64,000 bases of DNA from CAWJLE01 sp963843645. Its GTDB lineage: Bacteria; Chloroflexota; Anaerolineae; DAOTYC01. The stretch lies in contig CAWJLE010000003.1 of the NCBI GenBank assembly GCA_963843645.1, forward strand, positions 310,001-374,000. The letters are read 5' to 3'. Under the pieces are notes generated by a model. It ran no database searches. It was given only the letters and a program-made list of their open reading frames with translations, and was not told the origin of the DNA. Both the position numbers and the translations under genes were made by a program. Below, piece after piece: positions 8,281 through 17,642 of this stretch; within the stretch, counting starts at the first letter, position 1, and every line of letters starts with the position of its first letter.

Positions 8281-8478
8281 CTACTTCGCTCTGAAAGCGA
8301 CCGGCTTACTCGTTACTAGGCGAAGCACGAGGTTGATCAACAAGATAGCAACGCTGGCGTACTTGTCCAACTGCGGATCAGCCTGGAAGTTGGCGTATCC
8401 GAAGCCGTTCGCGACGATCACCAGCAGCGCGAGGGCGTTGAACCAGAAGGTCTTGCTGGCGAAAAGCGACTTGCCCAT
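8281..8478 (-). CDS. putative holin, two-helix membrane protein
   Basis: 65 residues from the ATG at 8478, preceded by a strong AGGAGG. Two hydrophobic segments (about 10-28 and 43-56) and a basic tail fit a small holin. It lies between the lysin and the XhlA-like gene. No sequence family is recognised with certainty. Confidence 0.6.
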   Translation of the reverse strand: MGKSLFASKTFWFNALALLVIVANGFGYANFQADPQLDKYASVAILLINLVLRLVTSKPVAFRAK

Positions 8479-8489
8479 GTCTTTCCTCC

Positions 8490-10490
8490 TTACTTCTTGA
8501 TGAATGATTCGATCGCCCTGGCCATTGCTGCCAGGACAAGGTTGCACCCACTGGTGGCGTCCGTGATGGGCGTGGTCGGGTCGTTCGACGGGGTCCCCTC
8601 CATGTAGACATCATCGACGTAGGCTGCGCACTCCTGGTAGGTCACCTGGTACGCAACATGCCTATTGCCCGGCAGCCCGAAGCCGATGCACCAGTCGCTT
8701 CTGACCGGAGTCTTGTTCCGGTCCTGCTCGATGTAGATCACATAGGGACCCAGCGGCCCATCTTGGTCCGGGCTGTAGTTGCCCCCGCCCATCGCGAACT
8801 CCGCCGTGTGGCCCGGCGAGGCCCAGTCATAGGCCTGGCCATCCCACCTCGGTTTTTTCTGCTGCGGCCAGGCGTTAATGACTTTGGCCATGGTGGGCGC
8901 CCCCTCGCGGTCGATGACGCTGACCAGGATACGGGTGTCGCCGCGAGCCTGTTCCTCGTTCAAGAAGCGCACGTTGACCACCCGAAACACCGTTGCCCCT
9001 TTCGCCAACGCGCCTGGCGCAGCGTCCTCGGCCTTAACCACGTTCACTTGCGAGCCGGTCACCTTACCGTCCGGTCCCATCTGGAAAGCCAGCGTTGCCG
9101 GGTCTCTATACAGCGTCTTCGCCATCGGTTTATCCTCACCTTCCCTTTCGTCTGAAAATGTCACGTTGTCGGGGTAGTAACTCCGCAGAATCTGCCGAAA
9201 CGTCGCCCCGTTGGTGCCGAACTTCTGCATGCCGATCTGGCAGGCCCGCCCGGGCCACGCTTTCCCCTGGTACCCTCTGCCGGCTGTGCCGCAGTAGGGA
9301 CAGTCCTCGCGGCCGCAGCGGCTGATGTACTGGGCCTCGTAAGGCTGCCCGACCACCTGGAGGTGAATGCCGGCCGTCTCCTGAACGGCCTGGTCGCTCC
9401 GCGGGTGAACCTTGCCCGGGTTGTAGACCTGGTCCCGCGCGTCGTCGTACAGGTCGAAGTCGGCTGCCCGGGGATGAGCCATGCGCCACAGGGCGTACAA
9501 TCGCGCGGCCACTGCCTGAGCCTTGAGAGCTTCCCAAGCGGTATACTCGGTATGCAGGGGGCCGTCCGGCTGATCGGGATCGTCCGGCAGCCGCAAATAC
9601 TCGGCGCCTAGCTCTGAGGGTACGACCCCTCGCAGGTACTCCTCCAGCGGGTAGGACTCGATCGCGCCGCTTTGCCGCTTGACGCTGATCCAGCCGGCCC
9701 GTGCGAGCGGGCGCATGAGGTCAACAAACTGGAGCCAATACGGTTCGATGTCGAACGAGCGCCAATCAGAAATCACCCCGTAGGTGAAGATGAGCAAGCC
9801 CCTGATGCGTGGGTCCGCCGCCATAAGCTCGCGATAGCGGGTGAGGTACTTGAGATAGGCGTCCAAGGGCACGCCCTGCCCGATCCAGCCGTCATTCTGT
9901 CCACCCGCCAGGTCAATCCCACATTCCGTTATCAGGGTCGGCACGTTGAAGGGACAGCGCAGGATGCGGCCGCATTTGAACGGCCACACCGCTTCCGGGC
10001 CGTCTTTCTCCATGTACTCGTGAGCGCCCAGGAAATTGCCCGATGCGAAGTTCTTGAGCAACGGGTCGAACAGATCCCAGTCAATTCGGCCGTTTGTTTC
10101 TCTGGGGTGGCCGACTCCGAAGTTGCAGACGACCGCGAACAGGCCCCGCTCGTTGAGCAGTCGGGTCCGCTCGCACTCGTATTCGACGAAGCGCTTCACG
10201 GCGTCCGGGTCTGTGTTCTGGGCGTCAGTGACGGCCCATTCGTTGATTCCCTCCCACAAAGGTATTCCGGTCACATCGGCCAATTCTGCCGCTTTGTCGG
10301 CGTGTCGTTGCGCAAGCCCCAGAGGATCGCTGAGGTCCTTTTCTTCGGAAAGCTCATGATTGCGGCCAATGGTGATTTCGGCCAGCCGCACTTTGCTTGT
10401 CGGATCAAGGTACTTGATAACCCTGCACCCCGACTCGTCTAACAACCGATCCAGGGACGCAGGGGCTCCAATGACATGGGGGCCGTACAA
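8490..10490 (-). CDS. phage lysin: TIM-barrel hydrolase-like plus SpoIID-type domain plus C-terminal domain
   Basis: 666 residues. About 1-275 looks like a clan-A glycoside hydrolase barrel: an EGINEW segment (candidate acid/base Glu) and LITECGID (candidate nucleophile Glu). About 285-440 resembles SpoIID/LytB: SYPLEEYLRGVVPSEL, then WEALKAQAVAARLYAL. SpoIID proteins are peptidoglycan lytic enzymes usually tied to sporulation. The third part (about 455-666) is unassigned; an internal ATG at about residue 455, after GGTGAGGAT, might start it separately. TTG start with AGAGGG 6 bases upstream. Likely cuts host cell wall at lysis or entry. The degenerate palindrome at 9539-9558 is inside it. 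Confidence 0.65.
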   Translation of the reverse strand: MYGPHVIGAPASLDRLLDESGCRVIKYLDPTSKVRLAEITIGRNHELSEEKDLSDPLGLAQRHADKAAELADVTGIPLWEGINEWAVTDAQNTDPDAVKRFVEYECERTRLLNERGLFAVVCNFGVGHPRETNGRIDWDLFDPLLKNFASGNFLGAHEYMEKDGPEAVWPFKCGRILRCPFNVPTLITECGIDLAGGQNDGWIGQGVPLDAYLKYLTRYRELMAADPRIRGLLIFTYGVISDWRSFDIEPYWLQFVDLMRPLARAGWISVKRQSGAIESYPLEEYLRGVVPSELGAEYLRLPDDPDQPDGPLHTEYTAWEALKAQAVAARLYALWRMAHPRAADFDLYDDARDQVYNPGKVHPRSDQAVQETAGIHLQVVGQPYEAQYISRCGREDCPYCGTAGRGYQGKAWPGRACQIGMQKFGTNGATFRQILRSYYPDNVTFSDEREGEDKPMAKTLYRDPATLAFQMGPDGKVTGSQVNVVKAEDAAPGALAKGATVFRVVNVRFLNEEQARGDTRILVSVIDREGAPTMAKVINAWPQQKKPRWDGQAYDWASPGHTAEFAMGGGNYSPDQDGPLGPYVIYIEQDRNKTPVRSDWCIGFGLPGNRHVAYQVTYQECAAYVDDVYMEGTPSNDPTTPITDATSGCNLVLAAMARAIESFIKK
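9539..9558. repeat. degenerate dispersed palindrome P2 inside the lysin gene
   Basis: On the minus strand it reads TGCATACCGAGTATACCG: one intact half-site of the TGCATACC/GGTATGCA palindrome and one altered half. It encodes HTEYT within the SpoIID-like part. Confidence 0.5.
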
Positions 10491-10493
10491 GAG

Positions 10494-10712
10494 CTACCCT
10501 CTTTCTGCCTTGATTTTGCCATTATGCGCCGCATCAAAAGCTTGAGCGGCCTCGCTGCTTGCTGCGTTTTCCGCTATATGAATCGCCGCTCGTTTGGCCG
10601 TTTGCCGCAACCAATCGCTGATGGCATCTTCCAGTTTCAACCCCGTGTCCGATTGCACCGCCGCTTCGATTTCCGACAGCAATTCGTCTGGAATTTCAAC
10701 GGTAATCTTCAT
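10494..10712 (-). CDS. small hypothetical protein with ribbon-helix-helix-like start
   Basis: 72 residues from the ATG at 10712. The N-terminus KITVEIPDELLSEIE resembles the strand-helix start of small RHH-type regulators, but no complete motif can be assigned. Its TAG lies 3 bases before the lysin TTG, inside the lysin ribosome-binding region. Possibly a regulator or tail accessory protein. Confidence 0.5.
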   Translation of the reverse strand: MKITVEIPDELLSEIEAAVQSDTGLKLEDAISDWLRQTAKRAAIHIAENAASSEAAQAFDAAHNGKIKAERG

Positions 10713-10720
10713 CTCAACTC

Positions 10721-11674
10721 CTATAACCAGTAGCCCCAAATGTTCAGGTAGACGACGTCCAACTCGCCCTGGCAGCCCCAATAGATGTCGCCGTTGGTAT
10801 CGCACGGACACACGCCCGAACCGTCGCTGTAGATGTTGGCGACCTGCGTGCGGCAACGTACGGCGTTGGCGCTTATCGACGACGGCCCGACTTGCACCCA
10901 CACTCCAGTGGTTTCATCTTTGATCGTCAGAGTTACGGCCACAGCCTTGATGCCGGCCGGCAAGCCAAACACGGCGCTCAGGTCAATCATGCCATTGTCA
11001 CCGGTTGTTTTCGCGGTTCCGTTCCACGCAGCGGCCGTTGCGGGCGTCGTCAACGGGTAGAATTGCACACCTGTCGACCCTGAAGCGTCTGGTCGCCAGG
11101 CCCCTGATGAATACCTCAGGGAGCTTCCTTCCGCTGGCGCGGTTGCCGCCACGCTGTAGCCCTGAAGATGGTCCGCGTTTTGCGCTTCAGCCAACACACC
11201 TGACAAGCCTGCAACGCTGATTTCGTCGCTGCCGCCGTTCTGGTGGTTGGCTTTGTGTGCTTTGGCGGTTTGCGCCTCGGCCAGTTGACCGGTCAAGCCT
11301 TCCACATCGGGCGCGAACCCTTGCGGAACCCACGCCTTGCTGTATGCTTGATCGGTAATCGCTTCATTCGCCAGTGTCGATCCGGAGCACATGGCTACCG
11401 CGATCGTCGTCGTGCCTGTACCGGAGTTGTACGATGGAGCCGCAGAAACCTTTCCGTACTGCCAGGTCCCCGTGCTTTGCTTGAATCTGATTCGGTCGCC
11501 AATCCCGTATTTGCTTGTGGCGTTCCCGGCCACTGTGAACGTTGTCGCGGTTACGTATGTCCACGCGCCGGCCTGATACCACCCTGTCGGACTTGGCCCG
11601 CGCGCCACAAGACTTGCCCTACGCATTTCTCGGTTAAGCTTGTCAGCCTCGCGGTACAACCAATCGTTGCTCAT
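10721..11674 (-). CDS. tail fibre/receptor-binding-type protein
   Basis: 317 residues. The middle holds HQNGGSDEISVAGLSG followed by alternating GL.G.LAEAQ segments, a signature recurrent in siphovirus tail-fibre proteins. The N-terminal helix and the glycine/threonine-rich beta-predicted body fit an elongated fibre. The C-terminus is cysteine-containing (CPCD, WGCQG) and probably the receptor-facing tip. The start at 11674 overlaps the upstream gene stop by 4 bases (ATGA). Assignment rests on the repeat signature and position. Confidence 0.65.
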   Translation of the reverse strand: MSNDWLYREADKLNREMRRASLVARGPSPTGWYQAGAWTYVTATTFTVAGNATSKYGIGDRIRFKQSTGTWQYGKVSAAPSYNSGTGTTTIAVAMCSGSTLANEAITDQAYSKAWVPQGFAPDVEGLTGQLAEAQTAKAHKANHQNGGSDEISVAGLSGVLAEAQNADHLQGYSVAATAPAEGSSLRYSSGAWRPDASGSTGVQFYPLTTPATAAAWNGTAKTTGDNGMIDLSAVFGLPAGIKAVAVTLTIKDETTGVWVQVGPSSISANAVRCRTQVANIYSDGSGVCPCDTNGDIYWGCQGELDVVYLNIWGYWL

Positions 11675-12840
11675 TCTGCCTCCGGATTGCTCGCCGTGGG
11701 CACGCTCAGCTCCGCCATAATCGTTTCGCCTTTTCTGACCTCGACAGTCACCTTGACCACTCGCGGCTCGAACGCCATTCCCATGTATTCGGCGGTCACT
11801 CGATCTCCGAAGTTCCACTGCAAGCCATACTTCATCGTTTCATTGTCCACCAGCTTACACGTGAAGTTCTGCACGGGCTGACAGGCTTCCAGCTCCTCGC
11901 TGGCGTTTTTGTCCATGTCGTCCCAACCTGCGTCGCCATCGTCGATGCATTTTTCGCGCAACCCATACACGCTGGCGGCAATGCGCGCCGTGTCCCTGTA
12001 GGCGTAGCTGTATCGGTAGTACGGATTGTCTAGAGCGCCGTAGTTGCCCCCCAACGCAGCGACGTAGTTGTACGAATCTATATTCGACCAGGTATATTGC
12101 GGCTCCGCCAGGTTGTTGTTTGCCCGACTCAGCGTGATCGCTGCTCGCCGGTCTATCCCGATCTGGTCAAGGTAGGTTTGAAATTGATACCGTTGGTAAG
12201 GCGCCGCGAGGTCGGGCACAACGCCCCAGAAAATCGTTTTTCCTCGACCCTTGCTTGTCTTGCATGCCGCATCTAGCGCGTCGTACAGCATTCGGTACGC
12301 GTACGTTTTCTTGAAAGAAGCCCCCAGGCTCGAATCAATCTGTACCCCAAAGTAAGCCGAGTCAATGGCCCGCCCCAATTTATAGGATGCCGAAGTAAGC
12401 GCTTCTCTAACCAAAGCCTTGCAGACGTCGTCGGCGCACCCATTCTTTGTGACGTATGTTGTGTTTTCGTAGGGTCCAGGCTGGACGAACCGCCATTTGA
12501 TTAAAAGGTTTCCATCCGCCCCGATCAGGATCACCTTGTCTATCCCGGTCGCGTCCGCTCCCACTTTCAAATCCTGCAGCAGATACACATTTTCCAGTTT
12601 CTTCGCCGCGCCAGGCGCTTGCCGCCACACTGCAAGCTTGCGATCCCCTCGTGCCTCCAAGTAACCATCGTTCTTCTGCCAGATTTCCTCGAGGTCTAAT
12701 GATTTCGCCGGTATCACGACCTGACAGGTCCCAATGTTGTGCTGCACCAGCGTATACGCGAAGCTCTCGTAACCGTCGAGCAGCGCGATCGGTTCTCCTG
12801 TGTCCGCGCACAGCCACCACTCGTACGTTCCGCTTGCCAT
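11671..12840 (-). CDS. ReqiPepy6 Gp37-like siphovirus tail protein
   Basis: 389 residues from the ATG at 12840. The N-terminal pattern (Y...L.D..GEPIA.LD.YES....L......G...V.IPA) and the mid-protein GKTIFWG..PD fit the siphovirus Gp37-like family, a baseplate/tail-hub related protein. It lies between two other tail-tip genes with 4-base overlap downstream and 1-base contact upstream, so the tail-tip genes are co-translated. It probably joins the tail-tip ring. Confidence 0.6.
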   Translation of the reverse strand: MASGTYEWWLCADTGEPIALLDGYESFAYTLVQHNIGTCQVVIPAKSLDLEEIWQKNDGYLEARGDRKLAVWRQAPGAAKKLENVYLLQDLKVGADATGIDKVILIGADGNLLIKWRFVQPGPYENTTYVTKNGCADDVCKALVREALTSASYKLGRAIDSAYFGVQIDSSLGASFKKTYAYRMLYDALDAACKTSKGRGKTIFWGVVPDLAAPYQRYQFQTYLDQIGIDRRAAITLSRANNNLAEPQYTWSNIDSYNYVAALGGNYGALDNPYYRYSYAYRDTARIAASVYGLREKCIDDGDAGWDDMDKNASEELEACQPVQNFTCKLVDNETMKYGLQWNFGDRVTAEYMGMAFEPRVVKVTVEVRKGETIMAELSVPTASNPEAE

Positions 12841-14345
12841 TACTGCGCCGCTCCTACCGCGGTCAGGAACGCATCGTTCCACTGCATGATCGCAGCAATC
12901 GTCGGATCACCGGTAGTCGAGACATAAAGCGCGATCTTTTGTTCGCCTGGCTCTAACGCCCAAGTTGCAAAGTCGCAGCCCGGCAGTAATTTGCCAATGG
13001 CGTTGCCGAGTACGGAGCTGGTAATTGTCTTGTGTCCCGGCGTCAGGTCGATCACCACTTTCTCGCCGTCCGCAAGTGCATAATTGAACAATAGCTTTTG
13101 GTTCGTGCTTAGATTTTTGATGCTCTCCAAGGTCGCCGATGTCCCACCTGAGCGCGAAATTACAAAGCGCGGATATGCGCGGGTCGTGCTCAAGTTGTTT
13201 ACCACCGTCGTTGCGTAGGCTACGCCCGAGGTGATTGCTGTCCCTTCTGTGTCGAATCCTATGTAGAGATCGTTCCCGTGCATCGCCAACGCGTACACCC
13301 ACGGCGAGCCCGGCAGGTCGATATCCAGCGGAGCCCACGACGATCCGTTCCACACTGCCACGCGGTCAGAAATCGTTTGCCCTCCCGCCGATGTAAAACG
13401 TCCCCCGGCGTATAACAGCCCATCTGGCGTGCAAAGTAGCGAATAAACATCGCCATCCATCCCGACGCCTAACGCTGACCATTGCGATCCGTTCCAACGA
13501 GCTACCCGGTTGATTGTCAGTGAACCGACTTTCGTAGAGGTCCCTGCTACGTACAGTGAGCCATCGGGTCCAAAGGTCAGCGCGAAGATCGTTCCGTTGC
13601 CGCTGTCCGCGCCCAATGTTGACCATTGCGACGTGGCCGGGTTCCATTTCTGCACCAACGAATCCACCGTCCCGCCGCCCATGTACAGGCATCCATCTGG
13701 CCCAAATGTCAATGCGAAAACCCAGTTATCCATTCCTGCGCCTAGCGCCGACCACTGCGAAGTTGCCGGGTCCCATTTCGCCACATGGTTCACCGTCAAG
13801 CCGCCAGAATTCACGAAGTCTCCACCCACGTACAAGCAACCGTCTGGCCCGACTGTCATTGCTCGTACATTGTTGTCGACGCCTGCGCCAAGAGCTGACC
13901 ATTGTGACATCTCCGGGTCCCACTTTGCTACTCGGTTCGCCGCCACGCCGTCTATTTCTGTGAAGAACCCTCCCGCGTATATACAGCCGTCAGTGCCCAC
14001 AGCCAATGCGTAGACTTCATCGTTCGCGTACTCGCCTGTTCCTGCGCCCAACGGAGACCATTCCAACCCGTCCCATTTCGCCAGATTACCAAAAGGAACC
14101 CCGCCGAAATGACCGGCTGCGTATAGGCAACCGTCCAACCCAAACTGCAGCGCCCGCGTCACGTTGTAGGGCCACCCTGTCAAGCCAGTTCCCACTGCCG
14201 ACCATATTCCTTCGGTCCGCGCAATGATAGCGTTCGCGTCAGGGACCTGCCGGCTTGTGGTCAAGTCTGTTGAGTTACGCATCGGTGCTCCTGTTCCGCA
14301 CGACATACAGACTGCTAATAGGATCGGCAAAAACACTCTGTGCAT
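12840..14345 (-). CDS. tail-tip protein with propeller repeats and an N-terminal lipobox-like signal
   Basis: 501 residues. Residues 1-17 (hydrophobic, then LAVCMSCGTG) look like a lipoprotein signal, strange for a virion protein, yet AGGAGAC sits correctly before this ATG. Residues 45-355 carry about seven repeats of the type ..GPDGCLY.GG.F...G....VAKWD...SQWSALG.G, expected to fold as a beta-propeller. Residues 365-501 (GTSATLESIKNLSTNQKLLFNYAL...) resemble the C-terminal domain of distal-tail/tail-fibre proteins. The neighbours are tail-tip genes. Best reading: a tail adhesin with an inserted propeller. A lysogenic surface lipoprotein is the alternative. Confidence 0.6.
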   Translation of the reverse strand: MHRVFLPILLAVCMSCGTGAPMRNSTDLTTSRQVPDANAIIARTEGIWSAVGTGLTGWPYNVTRALQFGLDGCLYAAGHFGGVPFGNLAKWDGLEWSPLGAGTGEYANDEVYALAVGTDGCIYAGGFFTEIDGVAANRVAKWDPEMSQWSALGAGVDNNVRAMTVGPDGCLYVGGDFVNSGGLTVNHVAKWDPATSQWSALGAGMDNWVFALTFGPDGCLYMGGGTVDSLVQKWNPATSQWSTLGADSGNGTIFALTFGPDGSLYVAGTSTKVGSLTINRVARWNGSQWSALGVGMDGDVYSLLCTPDGLLYAGGRFTSAGGQTISDRVAVWNGSSWAPLDIDLPGSPWVYALAMHGNDLYIGFDTEGTAITSGVAYATTVVNNLSTTRAYPRFVISRSGGTSATLESIKNLSTNQKLLFNYALADGEKVVIDLTPGHKTITSSVLGNAIGKLLPGCDFATWALEPGEQKIALYVSTTGDPTIAAIMQWNDAFLTAVGAAQ

Positions 14346-14353
14346 CTTGTCTC

Positions 14354-15349
14354 CTAATCATGCTCCACGCTCTGCCACTCTGGCTTGTCCGCCACTAGCC
14401 GCAAGCTGATTCTTTCCGTAAAGCCGCTCAATACTCCGCCGCTCAGGCCGCCTGCGTATCGCGCTGCGATCTCCACCGGCGATGCTCCGCCGCTGAACTG
14501 CCACCACAGCGGCTCGTTGTCGCTCGTCAAGTTTGGCTTTACCAGCCGGGCCAACGCGTCCCGTCTGCTCAACAACGATTGATATGAGCTTCCCTCTAAC
14601 GTTCCGGACAACTGAATCAAGCGGGCCAATTCCCGCGTGCCTTGGTTCATTTGTCCGGATACGGCCGGATTGGCGTATGGCGTTTCGTAGTTCTCTACAT
14701 CAGGGGCCCCAATACCAATGGGTTGTTCGACGCGGAAATAGTAGTCGTCGTACAGATCCAAGATGCGCCCCCCGTTTCGACTGGTCGCCGACCTGGTGGA
14801 CGTGCTGGCATTCGCCGGCCCGTTCCAGGAGCAGCCGTTGCTCACGAACCCAGGTGGGGGCGTTGCGTCAGGATCAACAAAGGTGGTGGGGTGGTCCTTC
14901 TCCTCCAACTGCAAGCCGTCCAGGTAGAATGTCCCTGCGCCCGACGTCATGTGCAAGAATCGGATGTAGAACGTTGTCGTTGAAACTGGCGTAAACGTCG
15001 CCGTGTACCTGCGCCAGGCGCCCTCGCCCATGAAACTCGTTATTGTCGCGTTGACGATCCCCCCATTGTGAACATAGAACTGATAGCTCTTCCCTGGCTC
15101 ACCCCACACATCGACGCCTATCGTCTGAACTTGTCCTGCCGCCAGAGTCCCGAGCGTGTAGAAAGCGCCTTTTGCCAGATCGTCAACTGTAACTTTCAAG
15201 CTTCTCGAACCGCGCCGGGCCTTCGCTGTAGAGACCGCAATCGAAGCACCCGTCGCGAATGACGACCAACCGACAGTATTTGTTTCCACGGTTGGATTGA
15301 CGATTTTGTTTGTCGTCTCTTCTGGTACCACTACCGACCACAAGCCCAC
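14354..15349 (-). CDS. distal tail protein with carbohydrate-binding-module-like N-terminus
   Basis: About 331 residues from the GTG at 15349, just after the tape-measure stop; an upstream ATG at 15367 is possible but overlaps it. Residues about 10-160 (NPTVETNTVGWSS...GTFYLDGLQLEE) match the jelly-roll CBM4/9 pattern found in many phage tail proteins. The C-terminal half (RELARLIQLSGTLEG...SRRDALARLVKP) resembles siphovirus distal tail (Dit) proteins. The position directly after the tape measure is where Dit lies. The CBM may help bind host glycans. Confidence 0.65.
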   Translation of the reverse strand: MGLWSVVVPEETTNKIVNPTVETNTVGWSSFATGASIAVSTAKARRGSRSLKVTVDDLAKGAFYTLGTLAAGQVQTIGVDVWGEPGKSYQFYVHNGGIVNATITSFMGEGAWRRYTATFTPVSTTTFYIRFLHMTSGAGTFYLDGLQLEEKDHPTTFVDPDATPPPGFVSNGCSWNGPANASTSTRSATSRNGGRILDLYDDYYFRVEQPIGIGAPDVENYETPYANPAVSGQMNQGTRELARLIQLSGTLEGSSYQSLLSRRDALARLVKPNLTSDNEPLWWQFSGGASPVEIAARYAGGLSGGVLSGFTERISLRLVADKPEWQSVEHD

Positions 15350-15350
15350 G

Positions 15351-17642
15351 CTACACCCCCGCCGCAAACCGCGTTAGCTGCACGTCTAGCGCCGGGTTCG
15401 ATGGCGCGTTGCCGTACTGAAAAGTTGGTTGCCAGTAATGGTTCGTCTGGTTGACTGGCTTGACCTCTTCGCCGCCATGCAGAACGGCCAGGGTTGGTTC
15501 GCCTAACCGCCCAGGAACGATCCCGCCGTTAGCAAAGTGCGGTACCGCTGACCAAATGTCCTCCCAACTGACATCTTTGCCTTGCAGGAAATTGCCCACA
15601 TTCTTTAGGCTTTTGGTGAATCCGCCCCACCACTCTTTGAAAAACTCTGTACCCAGAGCGATTGGATTGGCAAGCTTTGCAACTGTCTTCAGGAATTCCT
15701 TGATCTTGTTGGCGGTATCATCCTCAACCTTTTTGCCCGTCAAGCCTTCCCAAAGACCGGTGATTAGGCCCGTCGCGACTATTGCGCCGATTGACTGGAA
15801 ACTCGACATATTTCGAATGGCGGCGTCCCAGATGTGGCCGAAGATAGACTGCGCTATCCCGTCCGACTCGCCCTGGTCGCTGAACAGCTGCTTGATTCCC
15901 GCCCCGATCCAAACGCCAATGTTGCGCCCGATTCCCGACAAGACCTCTTGCCCAGGCCCCTCCACCCAGTCAGAGAATTGCTTGGACAGCTCGTCCAGCT
16001 TGCCCGCTGCTTCCGAGGCAACCGGCACGAACCATTCCCAAAACTTGCCGGGCCACGTCTGAATTTCAGCCCACACGATGGGCCAAACGTTGTTGCTGAA
16101 TTGATCGGCCAAGAAGGTGCCCAACCCTCTCAAGCCGTCCTCGCTGACCGCCGTTCTACACTCTGCCGCAAACGCTCCAAACTTCGACACGATATCGGCA
16201 ATGGTTCCAAGCACCCCATCAGAGCCAACGCCGATGTAGTCGAACCACGTTGTCCAGTCGCCCATCGGGTCTCGACCCTTGATGATGATGTCCCACAACC
16301 CCTGGACGGCCGGAACCAATTGCATCTTCAAGAAGTCGCGAAAATCACTGAGCTTGTCGATTCCGATGACCATCTGGTCGCCCAAGAACTTGCCGAACTT
16401 TGCCACCGAGTCTTGGAAGGTGGGGTCGGCCAGTTTGTCGACGACTGCCGCAACGTAGGGCTGCGCCTTCTGGAAGATGCCGCCGAACAAATTTCTCAGC
16501 GACCACTCCTTGATGTCGCTCATGCTCGACATCAGGCCGTCCCAGGTACTCGTTGCCTTCGACGCAGCATCAGGGAAGTCCTGCTCCATCGACGAAATGA
16601 TCGCTTCGATCACCTTGTCGGCAGGGAGCAGGCCCTTTTCCTGCATGTCTTGAAGCTCTTCGCCGGTAACGTTGAAAGCTTTGCCCAGAATGGCGCGCAC
16701 GTCAACGCCAGCGTTGACCAGTTGCAGCACTTCTTGACCGGCGAGCTTGCCCTTGGCCTTGATCTGGCCTAGCGCAAGGGCTACGCGCCCCATCGCCGCT
16801 TCGCCTTGCCCTGCGCCCGCCGACCAGTCCATCATGGCCTTGGTCATGCGCTGCGCTTCTTTGGTGCCGAAGCCATACACCATGACGCCCTTAAAGGCGT
16901 TGGCTACACCTTCTCTGGTGAAAGGCGACTTGATCGCCAGTTCCTGCATCCAGTCGGCAAGCTCTTTCGCTCGCGGGCCAGCCTGTTCCATCGCCTCCTT
17001 CATGGACATCTGGCCTTCGACGACTTTGGTGGTTACGTCGACGAGCTTATCGCCCTTACTCTGAAGCTCATCGTAACGGGCGCTCTGCTCTGCCATCTTC
17101 TCGTCGAGCTTGGCTACATCGTCGCGGTAGTTCTGAATTTGATTCTTCTTGCGATCTACAGCGAGATCGTCAACCTTCTTGGCTGACTGGAGCTTCTGAA
17201 GCGCCCGTTCTTCGAGAGCGATGGTCTCGAGCAGTCGTTGGCGCTTGTCTTGCTCGCTCTCTAAACTATCGGCTAATTTCTCGGATTCCTTCTGCTCCGT
17301 TTCCGTCAGACCAACCCGCCGTTGGCCGGTAACAAGAGTCTTCTCGACGCCGCTGGAATTCTTGATCTCCCGAGCCGCAAGGTTCTTGAGGCTGAGTTCG
17401 AGCATTTCATTGCTCGCCACCGCGCCCAGAGCCTCGCCCGCTAACCCCTTGATCCCGTTGGCGATACTGCCGACGCCCTGCACGATCAATTGACCGGTGG
17501 CGAAGCTCAGGGCGTTGCTCATGAATCCACCGATCCGTGAAGCAAAGCCCTGTACCTGGCGCTCGCCGGCAGCAAGCCCACTGTTTAGTTGACTGTTGTC
17601 AGAGCGTAGCCAAAATACGGCATCGCCAACGGTTACAGTCAC
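15351..17642 (-). CDS. tail tape measure protein
   Basis: 763 residues. The N-terminus (SDNSQLNSGLAAGERQVQGFASRIGG) is typical of tape measure proteins, followed by hydrophobic stretches, a long coiled coil (about 105-215), the conserved AIKSPFTREGVANAF...GFGTKEAQRM...MG.V..ALGQI.AKGKL.GQE..QL segment (about 240-310), and a hydrophobic C-terminal part. It sets tail length; at roughly 0.15 nm per residue a tail of about 115 nm would be expected. GTG start overlaps the chaperone T stop by 4 bases. Located after the frameshifted chaperone genes, as in most siphoviruses. Confidence 0.9.
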   Translation of the reverse strand: MTVTVGDAVFWLRSDNSQLNSGLAAGERQVQGFASRIGGFMSNALSFATGQLIVQGVGSIANGIKGLAGEALGAVASNEMLELSLKNLAAREIKNSSGVEKTLVTGQRRVGLTETEQKESEKLADSLESEQDKRQRLLETIALEERALQKLQSAKKVDDLAVDRKKNQIQNYRDDVAKLDEKMAEQSARYDELQSKGDKLVDVTTKVVEGQMSMKEAMEQAGPRAKELADWMQELAIKSPFTREGVANAFKGVMVYGFGTKEAQRMTKAMMDWSAGAGQGEAAMGRVALALGQIKAKGKLAGQEVLQLVNAGVDVRAILGKAFNVTGEELQDMQEKGLLPADKVIEAIISSMEQDFPDAASKATSTWDGLMSSMSDIKEWSLRNLFGGIFQKAQPYVAAVVDKLADPTFQDSVAKFGKFLGDQMVIGIDKLSDFRDFLKMQLVPAVQGLWDIIIKGRDPMGDWTTWFDYIGVGSDGVLGTIADIVSKFGAFAAECRTAVSEDGLRGLGTFLADQFSNNVWPIVWAEIQTWPGKFWEWFVPVASEAAGKLDELSKQFSDWVEGPGQEVLSGIGRNIGVWIGAGIKQLFSDQGESDGIAQSIFGHIWDAAIRNMSSFQSIGAIVATGLITGLWEGLTGKKVEDDTANKIKEFLKTVAKLANPIALGTEFFKEWWGGFTKSLKNVGNFLQGKDVSWEDIWSAVPHFANGGIVPGRLGEPTLAVLHGGEEVKPVNQTNHYWQPTFQYGNAPSNPALDVQLTRFAAGV

